Assembly (NCBI GenBank): GCA_021325145.1
Contig: JAJPHR010000023.1
Span: 1 to 64,000 of the forward strand
DNA length: 64,000 nt
Direction of reading: 5' to 3'
From: Verrucomicrobiota bacterium
GTDB lineage: Bacteria > Verrucomicrobiota > Verrucomicrobiia > Limisphaerales > Pedosphaeraceae
In this document: one piece after another, positions 17,792 to 27,549 of the stretch
Layout of the letters: each line of letters begins with the position of its first letter
Position numbering within the stretch: the stretch's first letter is position 1
The notes under the pieces: model-generated
Database searches by the model: none
Told to the model about the DNA's origin: nothing
Seen by the model: the letters and a program-made list of their open reading frames with translations, nothing else
Made by a program: the position numbers and the translations under genes

Positions 17792-19390
17792 GGGGGTGTG
17801 TTTCTGAAGGGAAAGCTAATGGGGGATTTGGCTGCCGCTGCCCAAACCGGCCGGCCTGTCCGGCTCAAGCCGGCGGCGAATGGTTTGGGATAGCTGGTCC
17901 CAGTCGCTCTAGGTGCAAGCGGCTCGTCAACCCGACCGTGTGTTGCTTCGCTCGCGCTTTCCCGCGCCCAGCCGTAGCGGAGTATGATGGTCGAGGCTCT
18001 CATGTGCAGAGACAGCCTCGCAGAATCGCCTGCGGCAATCCTCACTTGCCTTGGCAAAAACTCACCCTATTTTGCGAGACCAATGGCGCAAAGCGTTTGG
18101 AGCAACAAAACGCAAATCAATGCGAATGAACTTGAGTGCGCCAATTGCGCCATTGAATTGGCCGGGATTAGCGTTCCTGAAAATTGGGCCCATGGCGGGC
18201 AGGCAACTTTATTGGCCCTTCCCGGTGTTAAATTGAAGCAGGCGCGCTGAATTGAAGTGAAATGCTCTTGGGCGAAGAAAGACGGGGGAGGAGCTTGCCT
18301 GCAGGCGACAAATTACGAATCAAAGGAGGCGCGGGAAATCAAGGTGCAATGAAGGAGCTTTGCGGGCGCTGGGTCGCGGAGGATGGACTGATTGTCACGG
18401 CTTTAGCCGCGCGTCACCAGAACTCGGGGAAGCTCTCTTTGGGTGCCGCAGGTTTGACACCGGTGTGAAAACCAGTCTCATCCTGATAGCCAACCGGGAT
18501 TTCGAATCGGAACGTGTCACGCAGTTTGGTGAGCATCGCACCGAGGAGCAGGAGCCCGGGAATTGTCTGCAGCCAAGCCTTATTCATGCATCCAGTCAAA
18601 GCAGTCATTATGCCACCAGCCAAAAGCCCAGGAAATTGACACAGGATGGCCAAAAACTGTCCAAATTGCGGGAAAATCGTGTCCTGCTTTGGGACAATGG
18701 CGTAGCCAAGGAGGATCGGTTGGGATGGTGTGGCTAAGTTTGCTGTTTGGAAGGGCTGCTCGGACCAGTACGGTGACGTGTGCGATAGAGCAACGTCGTT
18801 CCAGACCATAGGGCGCTGCTTCCAGTGCCGGAGCAGGTTCAACTTTGCTCAAACCTATGAGAAGGTCGGTTGCGTTTAGCCAGGCGTTCGCTCATACGTT
18901 CGGAAGGAACAGGAAATCACCCGCCTGCGGAAAATTTGCTGACGACGAGATTCAGTGAAATACGAGTATGGGTTTAACTAGGATTACTCCGTAATTATAC
19001 GGGTTTCGTTCTGTCCACGGCTGTCGAGGCTCGCCCAAATATCGAGCAGCCCTGTCCGATTTCCGGTCAAAAATCATCGATTAAAACACCATCGCCAACG
19101 TTGCTTTCTGGCGATGGCCTCTGCAAACAGCGCCAAGAAGCCTGGTTCAGGGTGGCGGTTATTAGCGGCGCTTTTCTTCGCGGAACGGGCGCAAAAGCTT
19201 GAAATTCAAAGTCCTGTCAGGGCTTTAACAAAGCTGAGAATGCGAGCATGCGTGCGGGGGCATCAATAATTTTCCGCGCGTGATCGACCTTGCAATGCAG
19301 ATAGTTGTCGCTTGCGGGAATGCGAAACCGGCCGCGCGACCGGCGCGTGGCAACGTTCCTGCTTTTCCTGCTCTCACTATGTGTGATATG
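17792..19390. other. Long stretch without a convincing gene
   Basis: About 1.6 kb between nifJ and a secreted FN3 protein. Open frames on both strands are short, lack ribosome-binding sites and show no recognised family. The promoter of nifJ should lie just after 17792. The one frame that reads like protein is a possible small gene at 18414-18587. From 18840 to 19279 nothing was found. Confidence 0.5.
18414..18587 (-). CDS. Possible small hypothetical membrane-associated protein
   Basis: A 57-codon frame starting at 'MNKAWLQTIPGLLLLGAML' with a short hydrophobic stretch, then 'TKLRDTFRFEIPVGYQDETGFH' and a Pro/Trp tail 'APKESFPEFW'. The tail has natural-looking composition, but no ribosome-binding site is seen and the frame extends upstream to 18842 without obvious protein character. 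It could be noise. Confidence 0.25.
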   Translation of the reverse strand: MNKAWLQTIPGLLLLGAMLTKLRDTFRFEIPVGYQDETGFHTGVKPAAPKESFPEFW

Positions 19391-20650
19391 ATGACGACTT
19401 GGAGGAAGAGCACACGCAAGGTGTCTTCTGCTGTGCGCACAATGGCCAAATGCATCGCCGTCTCCTGCCTGCTGGCCTGGGCCATCGCTTTCGAGGCCCT
19501 GGCGGCGCCTAATCGGGTGATGGTGAGCTGGAGTCCGAGCGCGGATCCAGCCACGGCGGGCTACTGTCTTTATTACGGCAACGCGAGCGGCAACTATTCC
19601 ACGCGCGTTGATACCGGGACAAATACTTCAACGACTGTGTCCAACCTCCAGGGCGGCTTGACCTACTACTTCGTTGCAACTGCGTATAATGGCGCCAGGG
19701 TGGAGAGCAATCCCTCAAGCGAAGCGAAGTTCACGCTTTCAACCAATTCCGTGCCGACCCTCGCGACGGTGCCGGGCCAATTTGTTAACGTGCTGGACCA
19801 GTGGAGCATCACCAACACAGCCAGCGAGAGCGGCTTGGCGGTCAGGCGTTTTACCTACAGCCTTGATCCAGGCGCGCCGTATTTCATGGAAATTAACCCG
19901 ACCAACGGGGTGCTAAGCTGGATGCCCTTGTTCAGCAACGCGGGCAAAACTTACACTGTAACGGTGCGCGCTACGGACAATCAGGTGCCGCCCGCAACCA
20001 CGACGAATACTTTTGCCGTGGTGGTTGGGCACTTTGCGCAGTTGAACTTCAGTTCCTGTGTGACTGCCGCCGGGCAGACCAACAGCATCAGCATGACGAT
20101 GACCTCCAGCATCGCCCTGACGAACCTCAGTTTTACGTTGGATGCACCGGTGGGGCGGGTGGGCGGCATGGCCGTGACATCCTTGAACCCACAAGCGATC
20201 GGTGTGACTCAGCAACCGGCTGGCGCCTATCATTCCGTGGTCACGGTCACCAGCCTGAATGGCCAGGCATTGCCGATGCAGACCCCGTTGCTCCAGGTGA
20301 ATTTTACCGCGACCGCTGGCCAGCACTCCACTTTCTCCTCCCTGAATGCTTCGAGCGTGAATGCCATTCAGGCGGATGGGACCGCTTTGCCGAAGGCCGC
20401 TGGCGGGAGCGGGCGATTGGTGTTGATCGGGCCGGAACCGCTGGTTGAGGCGCAACAGAACAATGGCCTTCGGAGCCTGGTGCTCTATGGCAATGTGGGC
20501 AAGCACTTCACGGTGCAGTCCACCACCAACCCGAAATCGCAAAGCGTTTGGTCCACGGCGGCTTCGGGCACGCTCACCAATCAAACTCAAATTTTCAACG
20601 GCATACCTCTGTCAGCTCCGGCGATTTTCTACCGGGCCTATACTTTCTAA
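19391..20650 (+). CDS. Secreted fibronectin type III / Ig-like protein
   Basis: About 420 residues with a signal peptide ('CIAVSCLLAWAIAFEALA'). Then come an FN3 domain ('VMVSWSPSADPATAGYCLYYG...TYYFVATAYNGARVESNPSSE'), a cadherin-like putative Ig domain ('PTLATVPGQFVNVLDQ...GVLSWMPLFSNAGKTYTVTVRATD'), and a cohesin-like beta-rich region. The C-terminus has the pattern 'KHFTVQSTTNPKSQ...IFYRAYTF' often found at the ends of verrucomicrobial secreted proteins. Start candidates are 19379, 19388, 19391 and 19442; none has a good ribosome-binding site. A cell-surface or secreted binding role is inferred. The ligand is unknown. The adjacent type II secretion operon could export it. Confidence 0.78.
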   Translation: MTTWRKSTRKVSSAVRTMAKCIAVSCLLAWAIAFEALAAPNRVMVSWSPSADPATAGYCLYYGNASGNYSTRVDTGTNTSTTVSNLQGGLTYYFVATAYNGARVESNPSSEAKFTLSTNSVPTLATVPGQFVNVLDQWSITNTASESGLAVRRFTYSLDPGAPYFMEINPTNGVLSWMPLFSNAGKTYTVTVRATDNQVPPATTTNTFAVVVGHFAQLNFSSCVTAAGQTNSISMTMTSSIALTNLSFTLDAPVGRVGGMAVTSLNPQAIGVTQQPAGAYHSVVTVTSLNGQALPMQTPLLQVNFTATAGQHSTFSSLNASSVNAIQADGTALPKAAGGSGRLVLIGPEPLVEAQQNNGLRSLVLYGNVGKHFTVQSTTNPKSQSVWSTAASGTLTNQTQIFNGIPLSAPAIFYRAYTF

Positions 20651-20686
20651 CCACAGGCTCAGTCCGCGCTTTGCGGCAATATCTTC

Positions 20687-20728
20687 GCCCGTCCGGGATT
20701 CTGCTTCAGGCAATCCCGGGCGGGCTTT
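20687..20728. terminator. Hairpin terminator between convergent genes
   Basis: A 14-bp stem with one G-T pair (GCCCGTCCGGGATT / AATCCCGGGCGGGC) and an 11-base loop is followed by TTT. It lies between the ends of the FN3 protein gene and the converging RND pump gene and could serve both strands. Confidence 0.8.
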
Positions 20729-20778
20729 CCGTTGGATATTCCAAAGCCGGCGCGGAAGTTCGCCAGCCGTTGTGACAT

Positions 20779-23700
20779 TTATTGCGCACCCACCTTGGGC
20801 ATCCACCGCTCTGAATCAGCCGGCTCTTCGACTGGCTGCGGTTCAAAAACTGGGTAGAGCAGGGGCAGAATGAACATGGTGAGAACCGTTCCGGTAATCA
20901 AGCCTCCAATAATGACGACTGCAAATGGGCGGGCAGTCTCCGCGCCCACGCCCTTGGAGAGCGCCATCGGCAAAAGGCCCAGCATGGCCATGAGCGCCGT
21001 CATTACCATCGGCCGCACACGCGAGGCCGCGCCGTTGGTAATCGCGTCCCTCACGGCCTGGCTTTCCTTGCGGAGATCGCGGATGCGCGAAACCAGGATG
21101 ACGCTGTTTTGAATCGACACGCCGAAGAGCGCGATAAAACCAACCAGCGCGGCTACCGAAAGGTTCAATCCCGCCAAGGGCAGCGCCACCAACCCGCCCA
21201 CGGCCGAAAACGGCACCGTGAGCAGGATCAGAGTGGCGAATTTCGCCGAGTCGAAAGCGATGAAGAGCAGGAAGAAGATGGCCAGGATGGTGATGGGAAC
21301 AATGAACGCCAGCCTTCGTTCGGCCCGGCGCTCGTTCTCAAATGCTCCGGTCCATTCCAGCCGGTAACCGGGCGGCAGGCGCACGGCGGCATCCACTTTG
21401 CTTTGCGCTTCGTTCACGACGTCGCCAAGGCTGCGGTCGCGCACGGAAAGTTTGATTGAGGTGCGGCGCTCGTTTTCCTCGCGGACAACGCGCGAAAGGC
21501 CCGGACGAGTTTCGACGGTCGCGAGCGTTCCCAGAGTGATCCGTTCGCCGCTGGAACCGAATACCGGGATGTTGCGGATGGATTCCACATCGGCCACGAA
21601 TTTGGGCGCCAGCTTGACGACGAGATCGAAGGTGCGCTCGCCTTCCAACACCTGTGTGGCCGCCTGGCCGCCCATGGCGGTGGCAATGATGTTTTGCATG
21701 TCCTGGATGGACAACCCGTAGCGCGCTATCGCTTTGCGATCGACGATGATCTGAATTTGCGGCTGGCCCAACAAGAGATCGGTGCCGACATCCTTCGCGC
21801 CCGGCACCTTTTTGATGATGTCCACGATTTGGTCGGCAAACTTCTGCAATTGCTCCGGGTCGTTCCCATACAACTTAATGGCCAGTTCGCTTTTGACGCC
21901 GGAAACCGCTTCGTTGACGTTGTCTTCGATGTATTGGCTGAATTGTGTGTCGATGCCGGGGATTTCGTTGAGGTTGCGGGTCATCGCGTCGCAAAGCTCA
22001 TCGCGGGTATGCGCCGTGGTCCATTGTTCGCGCGGCTTCAAACCCACGCTGTATTCCGAGACGTCCCAGCCGTTGATGTCAGTGCCGTCGTCGGGGCGGC
22101 CCAACTGGCTGACCACGTAACGGACTTCGGGAAACGACGCCAGCCGCTTGCGGACGTTCTGGGTGATTTTGGCGGATTCGGAGGGGGAGATGGATTGAGG
22201 AGCGAACGTCCGCACCCAGAGATCGCCTTCATCCAGTTTGGGCAGGAATTCGCTGCCGAGGAAATGAAAGGTAATGCCACCCACCACCAGCAAGGCGATG
22301 GCGACAGTGAAGACCAGTGTGCGGGACCGCAGGGCAAAGTCCAAGGCGGGCCGGTAAAGCCGCACCAGCCAGCGCACCAGCCAGGATTCATGCTCGGCAA
22401 TCTTGGTTTTGACGGCGAAGCTGGCGAGCGCGGGAACCACCACGATGGCGAAGATCGTGCCGGCGATCAGGGCAAAGGTCAGTGTCAAGGCCATGGGACG
22501 GAAGATTCTGCCTTCCACGCGTTGCAAGGTGTAGAGCGGGATAAAAGCGGTGAGCAGAATTACCTTCGAGAAGAGGATCGGACGTCCCATTTCCGAAACC
22601 GCCTCGACAATCAGTGAGGAGAGCGAGCGAACCTTGCCTTTGCGTTCCTCCAGCAGCCGTAGAATGTTCTCAATCACCACTACCGAAGAATCCACGATAA
22701 TGCCGAAATCGATCGCGCCCATTGAGATCAAGTTGGCCGGAATACCGCGCAGATCCAGCAGCATGAATGCTCCCAGCAGCGCAACCGGCACTGCGAGGGC
22801 GACCACCAGTGCGGAGCGATAGTTACCCAGGCCGAGAAAAAGAGTGAGCACCAGCAGCACCAGCCCAATGCCCTCGAGCATATTATGACGCACGGTGTGC
22901 AGCGTGCGATCAATCAACGCGGTGCGGTCGTAATACATGGCCAATTTGACGCCTTGGGGCAGGTAATGCGCGTTGATCTGCTCGGCCATTTGTTCGACGC
23001 GTTTGCAAACTTCCACCGCATTTTCGCCGCGGCGCATGATGACCACGCCTTCGGCCACATCGTCCTCATCCGCTGTGCGGTCGGTCCGCCCGACGCGGCC
23101 CAGGCGCACCGCGTTGCCAATGATGACCTTGCCAATGTCCTTGATTCGGATGGGCGTGCCGTTGCGGGTATCGACGGCGATATCCTCGATGTCCGCCAGG
23201 TCGCGGACCAGCCCCAACCCGCGCACGACGTATAGTTCGGAGCCATGTTCGACGTACGAGCCGCCGGCGTTATTGTTGCCGTTGGCCAGCGCCGTAAAAA
23301 CCTGCTGCAAGGTGAGATTGTATGACTTGAGTCTGGTGGGATCCACCAACACCTGATACTGCTTGGTCAGTCCGCCAAAACCGACCACATCCACGATCCC
23401 CGGAACAGTGCGGAATTTTTTTTCGAGCACCCAGTCCTGCAAAGCTTTTACTTCGACGCGAGGAAATTCCGGCGGCGCCTTCAAAGTGTAGCGGAAGACC
23501 TCGCCGATGGGCGTGGCGTCCGGCGAAAGCCCGGCCTGCGCGCCCGCGGGCAGGCTGGCCGTGGTAAGGAGTTGGCTCGCCAGATTACGCACCGTGGCAT
23601 TGTTGGCGTCGTCCTCGAAGACAAGCGTGATCTGGGACAGGCCGAAAAGCGAAATGGAGCGCATGGACACGCGCTTGGGAATGCCGTTGAGGACATTTTC

Positions 23701-23907
23701 CAGAGGAATGGTCACCAGGCGCTCTACCTCCTCGGCCGCGTGACCCGGAAAGAGGGTGATAATCTGCACCGACACGTTGGTTACGTCGGGGTACGCCTCG
23801 ATCGGCAGTTCCCGGAAAGCATTGATGCCTGCAATTATGAATGCCCCAAGAAGGGCAATGACAACGGCGCGATGGTGAAGGACGGCGGCGGTTAGCTTGC
23901 TAATCAT
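20779..23907 (-). CDS. Heavy-metal efflux RND pump (CzcA/CusA family)
   Basis: 1042 residues, the usual length for an inner-membrane HME-RND proton/metal antiporter. The N-terminal 'RELPIEAYPDVTNVSVQI', the twelve-TM layout with two periplasmic loops, and the TM4 motif 'GAIDFGIIVDSSVVVIEN' place it in the heavy-metal branch, not the drug branch. The Asp-Phe-Gly, Asp and Glu of the proton-relay motif are kept, but Gly-Ala after the second Asp, common in CzcA, is Ser-Ser here. The exported metal cannot be told from this alone. It is the last gene of a TolC-adaptor-pump (CzcC-B-A order) operon. Confidence 0.93.
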   Translation of the reverse strand: MISKLTAAVLHHRAVVIALLGAFIIAGINAFRELPIEAYPDVTNVSVQIITLFPGHAAEEVERLVTIPLENVLNGIPKRVSMRSISLFGLSQITLVFEDDANNATVRNLASQLLTTASLPAGAQAGLSPDATPIGEVFRYTLKAPPEFPRVEVKALQDWVLEKKFRTVPGIVDVVGFGGLTKQYQVLVDPTRLKSYNLTLQQVFTALANGNNNAGGSYVEHGSELYVVRGLGLVRDLADIEDIAVDTRNGTPIRIKDIGKVIIGNAVRLGRVGRTDRTADEDDVAEGVVIMRRGENAVEVCKRVEQMAEQINAHYLPQGVKLAMYYDRTALIDRTLHTVRHNMLEGIGLVLLVLTLFLGLGNYRSALVVALAVPVALLGAFMLLDLRGIPANLISMGAIDFGIIVDSSVVVIENILRLLEERKGKVRSLSSLIVEAVSEMGRPILFSKVILLTAFIPLYTLQRVEGRIFRPMALTLTFALIAGTIFAIVVVPALASFAVKTKIAEHESWLVRWLVRLYRPALDFALRSRTLVFTVAIALLVVGGITFHFLGSEFLPKLDEGDLWVRTFAPQSISPSESAKITQNVRKRLASFPEVRYVVSQLGRPDDGTDINGWDVSEYSVGLKPREQWTTAHTRDELCDAMTRNLNEIPGIDTQFSQYIEDNVNEAVSGVKSELAIKLYGNDPEQLQKFADQIVDIIKKVPGAKDVGTDLLLGQPQIQIIVDRKAIARYGLSIQDMQNIIATAMGGQAATQVLEGERTFDLVVKLAPKFVADVESIRNIPVFGSSGERITLGTLATVETRPGLSRVVREENERRTSIKLSVRDRSLGDVVNEAQSKVDAAVRLPPGYRLEWTGAFENERRAERRLAFIVPITILAIFFLLFIAFDSAKFATLILLTVPFSAVGGLVALPLAGLNLSVAALVGFIALFGVSIQNSVILVSRIRDLRKESQAVRDAITNGAASRVRPMVMTALMAMLGLLPMALSKGVGAETARPFAVVIIGGLITGTVLTMFILPLLYPVFEPQPVEEPADSERWMPKVGAQ

Positions 23908-23947
23908 TTATTCGGCTTGGCGGCGGGTTCGGGTGCCGCTGGCGGGA

Positions 23948-25117
23948 TCAGGATTTGTCTTCGGAATCCAGCAACGCTTGCAGCAGCAGGCAGCCTTCGG
24001 TGACTACTTTCTGCCCCGGGGAAACACCGTCGAAGACCTGGACTTTCCCGTCTTGTTCAATACCCAGTTTAACTATCTGCCGCTGGTATTCGCCGGGGGA
24101 CTTTTCGATGAACAAGTAGGATTGGTTGTTCTTCATGAAAACCGCTTTCGAAGGAATCTCCACGCTCGATTGGGTTATCTTGGTCGCGTCCGCCAGCACA
24201 TCCACCGTCACATACATTTCGGCCTTCAGAAGCTTGTCCGGGTTGTTCACGACGCCCCGGACTTTGACCGTGCGTGTGGCCGGATCGAGCGAGTCGCCGA
24301 TGTTCTCCAGCGTGCCTTCGAAGGCCTGGTTGGGATAGGCTTGGGAATAAATCCGCAACGTCTGGCCGGCTTCCAAGCCGGGGAGGTCAGCCTCATGGAC
24401 ATCCAATTGCACCCATAACCTGGTGGGATCGCTCACTACAAACAACGGCGCGAACAATTGCGTCGCGTTGGCCAGCATCTGATCAGCGCGAACTTCCTGG
24501 CCGGGGTTGATGTTCTTTTCCACGACCACTCCTGAAAGCGGCGTGCGCAACAGATACATCGAATCGCTGGCCTTGTCACTGCCGCCGTAAAGCGCGAGGC
24601 GCGCCTGCGCGCGATCACGCTCGGAGATGGCGCTGGTGTAGGCGGCTTCGGCGTTCTCGACGTCCTTTAGCGGGGCGGCGCCATGCGCTTGGAGTTCCTT
24701 GGCCCGGGTGAACGCCTTTTCTGCGGCTCTCAAATTGCCCGCCGCTGTCCGCGCGTCGGCCAGCGCTTGTCCAAAATCGGGCGAATTGATTTTCGCCAGC
24801 GCGGTGTTGGCGGGGATGGACTGGCCCAGGTTCACTAGTATCTCGCCGACCCGTCCCGCCACCGGCGTAAAAATGCGGACGGTTGCGTCATCGTCCCAAT
24901 AAAGCCGGCCAGTGAAGTGCGTAATGGCCACTTTTCGTGGCTCTGCCGTTTCCACGGAGAGGGAAGCCGTTTGCGGGGCGTCGGCCGCAAAAATAACTTT
25001 TTCTCCGGCTACTTTTGGGCCAGCCACATCGGTTGTCTTCTTCTCCTCTTTGCAACCCACCAGGCAGAGCGCCGCGAGCAGGCTGAGAAGTTTCGTTTCA
25101 ATCGCTCGTGTCTTCAT
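23948..25117 (-). CDS. RND efflux periplasmic adaptor lipoprotein (CzcB/CusB family)
   Basis: 389 residues. The signal peptide ends in the lipobox 'LVGC' (Cys22), so the protein is probably lipid-anchored. Barrel-sandwich and beta-barrel segments are recognisable ('FTPVAGRVGEILVNLGQSI', 'LLRTPLSGVVVEKNINPGQEV', 'LWVQLDVHEADLPGLEAGQ'), separated by a helical hairpin (about residues 115-175). It links the inner-membrane pump to the outer-membrane channel. It starts 12 bases after the channel gene stop and ends 40 bases before the pump gene. Confidence 0.92.
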   Translation of the reverse strand: MKTRAIETKLLSLLAALCLVGCKEEKKTTDVAGPKVAGEKVIFAADAPQTASLSVETAEPRKVAITHFTGRLYWDDDATVRIFTPVAGRVGEILVNLGQSIPANTALAKINSPDFGQALADARTAAGNLRAAEKAFTRAKELQAHGAAPLKDVENAEAAYTSAISERDRAQARLALYGGSDKASDSMYLLRTPLSGVVVEKNINPGQEVRADQMLANATQLFAPLFVVSDPTRLWVQLDVHEADLPGLEAGQTLRIYSQAYPNQAFEGTLENIGDSLDPATRTVKVRGVVNNPDKLLKAEMYVTVDVLADATKITQSSVEIPSKAVFMKNNQSYLFIEKSPGEYQRQIVKLGIEQDGKVQVFDGVSPGQKVVTEGCLLLQALLDSEDKS

Positions 25118-25129
25118 AGCTGGATCCTT

Positions 25130-26476
25130 TCACTGTTTCCAGGAGTTCAATTCCTTTTCGGTTAATATATTTCGTGCGGCGCTCAGGTCCGCTGCCGCGC
25201 TGGCGGTGTCGGACATCGCTTGGGCCGCGGCGAGGCGGACCGTATTGTCGTCCCGCTCGGCGGTAAGCAAATCCACCAGCGAAGCGCCGCCTTTCTCATA
25301 GGCAAAAGCAACCGACTCGCGCACCTGGGCCGCCTTGGGGCGGATTTGTTCCTGGTAACGGCGCAAGCGGGCGAAGGCTTCCTGATACGCAACCTCCGCG
25401 TTGGCGATGTCGGAATAAGCCTGGGCCCTCAATTTGCCAAGCTGCAGTTCCGCCTGTTCGCGGGCGGCTTCGGCTGCCCTGATTCCACCGTTGTTCCGAT
25501 TCCAAATGGGCAGCGGGAAAGAAACACCCAGGCCCACCGTGTCGGGTCCCGGCGGCCCCGGAGGGTTGCGCTCATATTGCACCAGGAAAGTCGGATCCGG
25601 GATGCGCAGGGCCTTTTGCAACTTGAGATCGGCCTGGGCTCTTCGCGCATCCGCTTCAGCCGCGAGCACATCTGGCCGGTCGCCATTTTGCGGTTCAACG
25701 GGTGGCGAAACGACCAATTGTTCCAGCGCATCCACCGGAATCCAATCGCCGGCGGGATGCTGGACACCCATGAGCACTTCGACCGCGATGCGGGCCTGAA
25801 CGGCGGCGGTTTCAGCCGATTTCGCCTGGAGTTCAAAGACGTCGGCATTGTTCTCGATCTGCTTTTTGTCCGAATCCGAAATGTCGCCTGCCTTGAACCT
25901 GACTTCGGCAATATCCGCTTCGCGCCGGAGCGATTGGGCGGATTGGGTCAGGATGCGGACATTTTCTCCCGCCAAAAGAGCCGCAACATAAGCCTTGGTC
26001 ACGCCTTGATCCAGGGAGCGGCGGGCGTCGAAAAAGCGCGCGCGCGCGCCGGTAATGCCCGCCCGGGCGGAGGCTTGGCGGCTGCCGCGTTTGCCGCCGA
26101 TTTCCACCAACTGGTTGACGGCTGCGATGGTGTCGTAGCTGCGGTTCCAGAAGCTGTTGCCCAACGGTGTGCTGTTGCCTTCGCCATGCGCGTCAATCTT
26201 CATGGTGGAAAGCGAAACGGTTGGGTTCGGAAATTCATGCGCGACGATGAGTTGCGCGGTGGCGGTGTCCACGCCACTCTTCGCCGCCAGCAAATCCCAG
26301 TTCCGTTCGTAAGCAGTCCGTTTGGCCTCGGCGAGACTGAGACGACGTCCTGCCGACGCCGCGGCTGCCGGATTGCTTTCTGCCGGCGGGACGGCGGCGA
26401 CCACGGGAGCGAGGCACGAGTAAATGATCAACATGGGCAGCCAACGCGCCAAATGCTCTGTCGATATTCCTTTCAT
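25130..26476 (-). CDS. TolC-family outer-membrane efflux channel (CzcC-like)
   Basis: 448 residues from the ATG at 26476, which begins a signal peptide ('LARWLPMLIIYSCLAPVVAA'). The open frame continues upstream to 26779, but that part is Arg/Pro-rich and overlaps a palindromic element, so it is not counted. The body shows two OEP repeats with long coiled-coil helices ('LSLAEAKRTAYERNWDLLAAK', 'AEAAREQAELQLGKLRAQAYSDI'). It forms the outer-membrane conduit of the metal efflux system and is the first gene of that operon. No clear ribosome-binding site is visible upstream of the chosen start. Confidence 0.88.
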   Translation of the reverse strand: MKGISTEHLARWLPMLIIYSCLAPVVAAVPPAESNPAAAASAGRRLSLAEAKRTAYERNWDLLAAKSGVDTATAQLIVAHEFPNPTVSLSTMKIDAHGEGNSTPLGNSFWNRSYDTIAAVNQLVEIGGKRGSRQASARAGITGARARFFDARRSLDQGVTKAYVAALLAGENVRILTQSAQSLRREADIAEVRFKAGDISDSDKKQIENNADVFELQAKSAETAAVQARIAVEVLMGVQHPAGDWIPVDALEQLVVSPPVEPQNGDRPDVLAAEADARRAQADLKLQKALRIPDPTFLVQYERNPPGPPGPDTVGLGVSFPLPIWNRNNGGIRAAEAAREQAELQLGKLRAQAYSDIANAEVAYQEAFARLRRYQEQIRPKAAQVRESVAFAYEKGGASLVDLLTAERDDNTVRLAAAQAMSDTASAAADLSAARNILTEKELNSWKQ

Positions 26477-26848
26477 GAAAAAGTCTGCGGCTCGCTGATT
26501 CGCCGCATCAGGCCGATTCCGTCTCTCCAGTGGTTTTTGGCCGCGGGCACAGAAACCCGGCGACGCCATTGGGCGGAAATACCCGTTGGCGGGCCTGCCG
26601 CTGGTGCGCGTTTTTCTGGCTCGCCCGACAATGCGGACCGAAGCGTATTCTGCATGCGGTTGTTTCCTCACATGAATGATCCGAGTTGTTGGTTCAGGTA
26701 GAGAATTAAGGGTGCCGGGCTTCGCCGTTCTGGCTCGAGCAGAAGTAACGGCCAATACGGTGAGGGAGTCTCCCGGCACCCTAAATCTCTGTTCTGGCTT
26801 AACTCAGTTCCAGTCTCATACAACATCGACCTGCTACAACAAATTCAT
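26477..26848. promoter_or_regulatory. Leader region of the efflux operon with a palindromic element
   Basis: This 372-base interval lies between the receiver gene and the channel gene, both on the minus strand, and should hold the efflux promoter. It includes an inverted repeat (AGGGTGCCGGG at 26709-26719 and CCCGGCACCCT at 26772-26782) with a smaller GCCGTT/AACGGC pair inside. That could be the receiver gene's terminator structure, an operator or a dispersed repeat. Confidence 0.4.
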
Positions 26849-27280
26849 CTAAGCCGAAGCCGCCAAAGCAGACGGCATACAGAACGTCTCCCGGTTAACG
26901 AGCCGCCGCCGCCGAAGTTCCAGTGGTTCGGTAACGATTCGCTTCATCCAATCCAGCAGCGTTGGCAGTGCGAGCGGCTTCTCAAACACAGCCGTTGCGC
27001 CGGCCTCAACCGCGGCCTGATGCTGGTTTGGTTTGGCAGTAATCACGATTACCGGCAAAAAAGGGTTGATGTCCCTGATCTGATCGAATGCGTCCCACCC
27101 ATTGACGACCGGCATGTTGAGGTCCAGCAGGACCAAATCGACCGGCGTCTGAGCGAGAATTGCCAGGGCTTCCTGGCCGTTGGTGGCCGCGAGGACGGAA
27201 TAGCCCTCGGATTCAAAGACGCGACCCAATGACTGGCGAACCGAGTGATCATCATCAACTAATAATACGTTTGCACTCAC
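26849..27280 (-). CDS. Single-domain response regulator (receiver only)
   Basis: 143 residues forming one CheY-like receiver domain: acidic pocket Asp9-Asp11, phospho-acceptor Asp53 in 'LVLLDLNMP', Thr81 and Lys101 ('FEKPLALP'). There is no DNA-binding or enzymatic output domain; about 25 C-terminal residues are basic then Ala/Ser-rich. It is divergent from the NtrB/NtrC-like pair and upstream of the efflux operon on the same strand. It may act by phosphotransfer or protein contact. Its partner kinase could be the neighbouring histidine kinase, but that is inference. Confidence 0.85.
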   Translation of the reverse strand: MSANVLLVDDDHSVRQSLGRVFESEGYSVLAATNGQEALAILAQTPVDLVLLDLNMPVVNGWDAFDQIRDINPFLPVIVITAKPNQHQAAVEAGATAVFEKPLALPTLLDWMKRIVTEPLELRRRRLVNRETFCMPSALAASA

Positions 27281-27312
27281 GGCACGTGACTTGCCTTCTG
27301 CTGCTTGCGGTG

Positions 27313-27346
27313 TTTAGCTGGCAGCGTGCCAGCTAAAGAGTTTTTT
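27313..27346. promoter_or_regulatory. Perfect inverted repeat with T-run in the divergent regulator region
   Basis: TTTAGCTGGCA and TGCCAGCTAAA flank a 3-base loop (27313-27337), followed by six T at 27341-27346. On the plus strand it has the form of a terminator, but no plus-strand gene precedes it. It lies 33 bases upstream of the receiver start codon and 200 bases upstream of the kinase, so it could be an operator. Confidence 0.5.
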
Positions 27347-27549
27347 GTTAGCCATTGAAAATCAGCGTATTATGAATTCAAAGCCTGGTCGGAGCCGGCT
27401 AATGATGGAAACTTTCTTTCCTGAGGTGGTAACTTGGTATCCACCCCGGCGCTTGGCGCAGCATAGCGGCGAGCGAAAGTGCTGCTAAGAATGCGGCGCC
27501 GCATCGCGGAAAAAACCAGTTCCCGCCGCGGTGGTGCAAAACGTAGGCC

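Noticed and set aside
17788-18250. Short frames on both strands after the nifJ start
   Set aside because: No ribosome-binding sites, no motifs and overlapping alternatives of similar length.
26477-26779. 101-residue N-terminal extension of the TolC-like channel
   Set aside because: Arg/Pro-rich, contains a palindromic element and would place the signal peptide in mid-protein.
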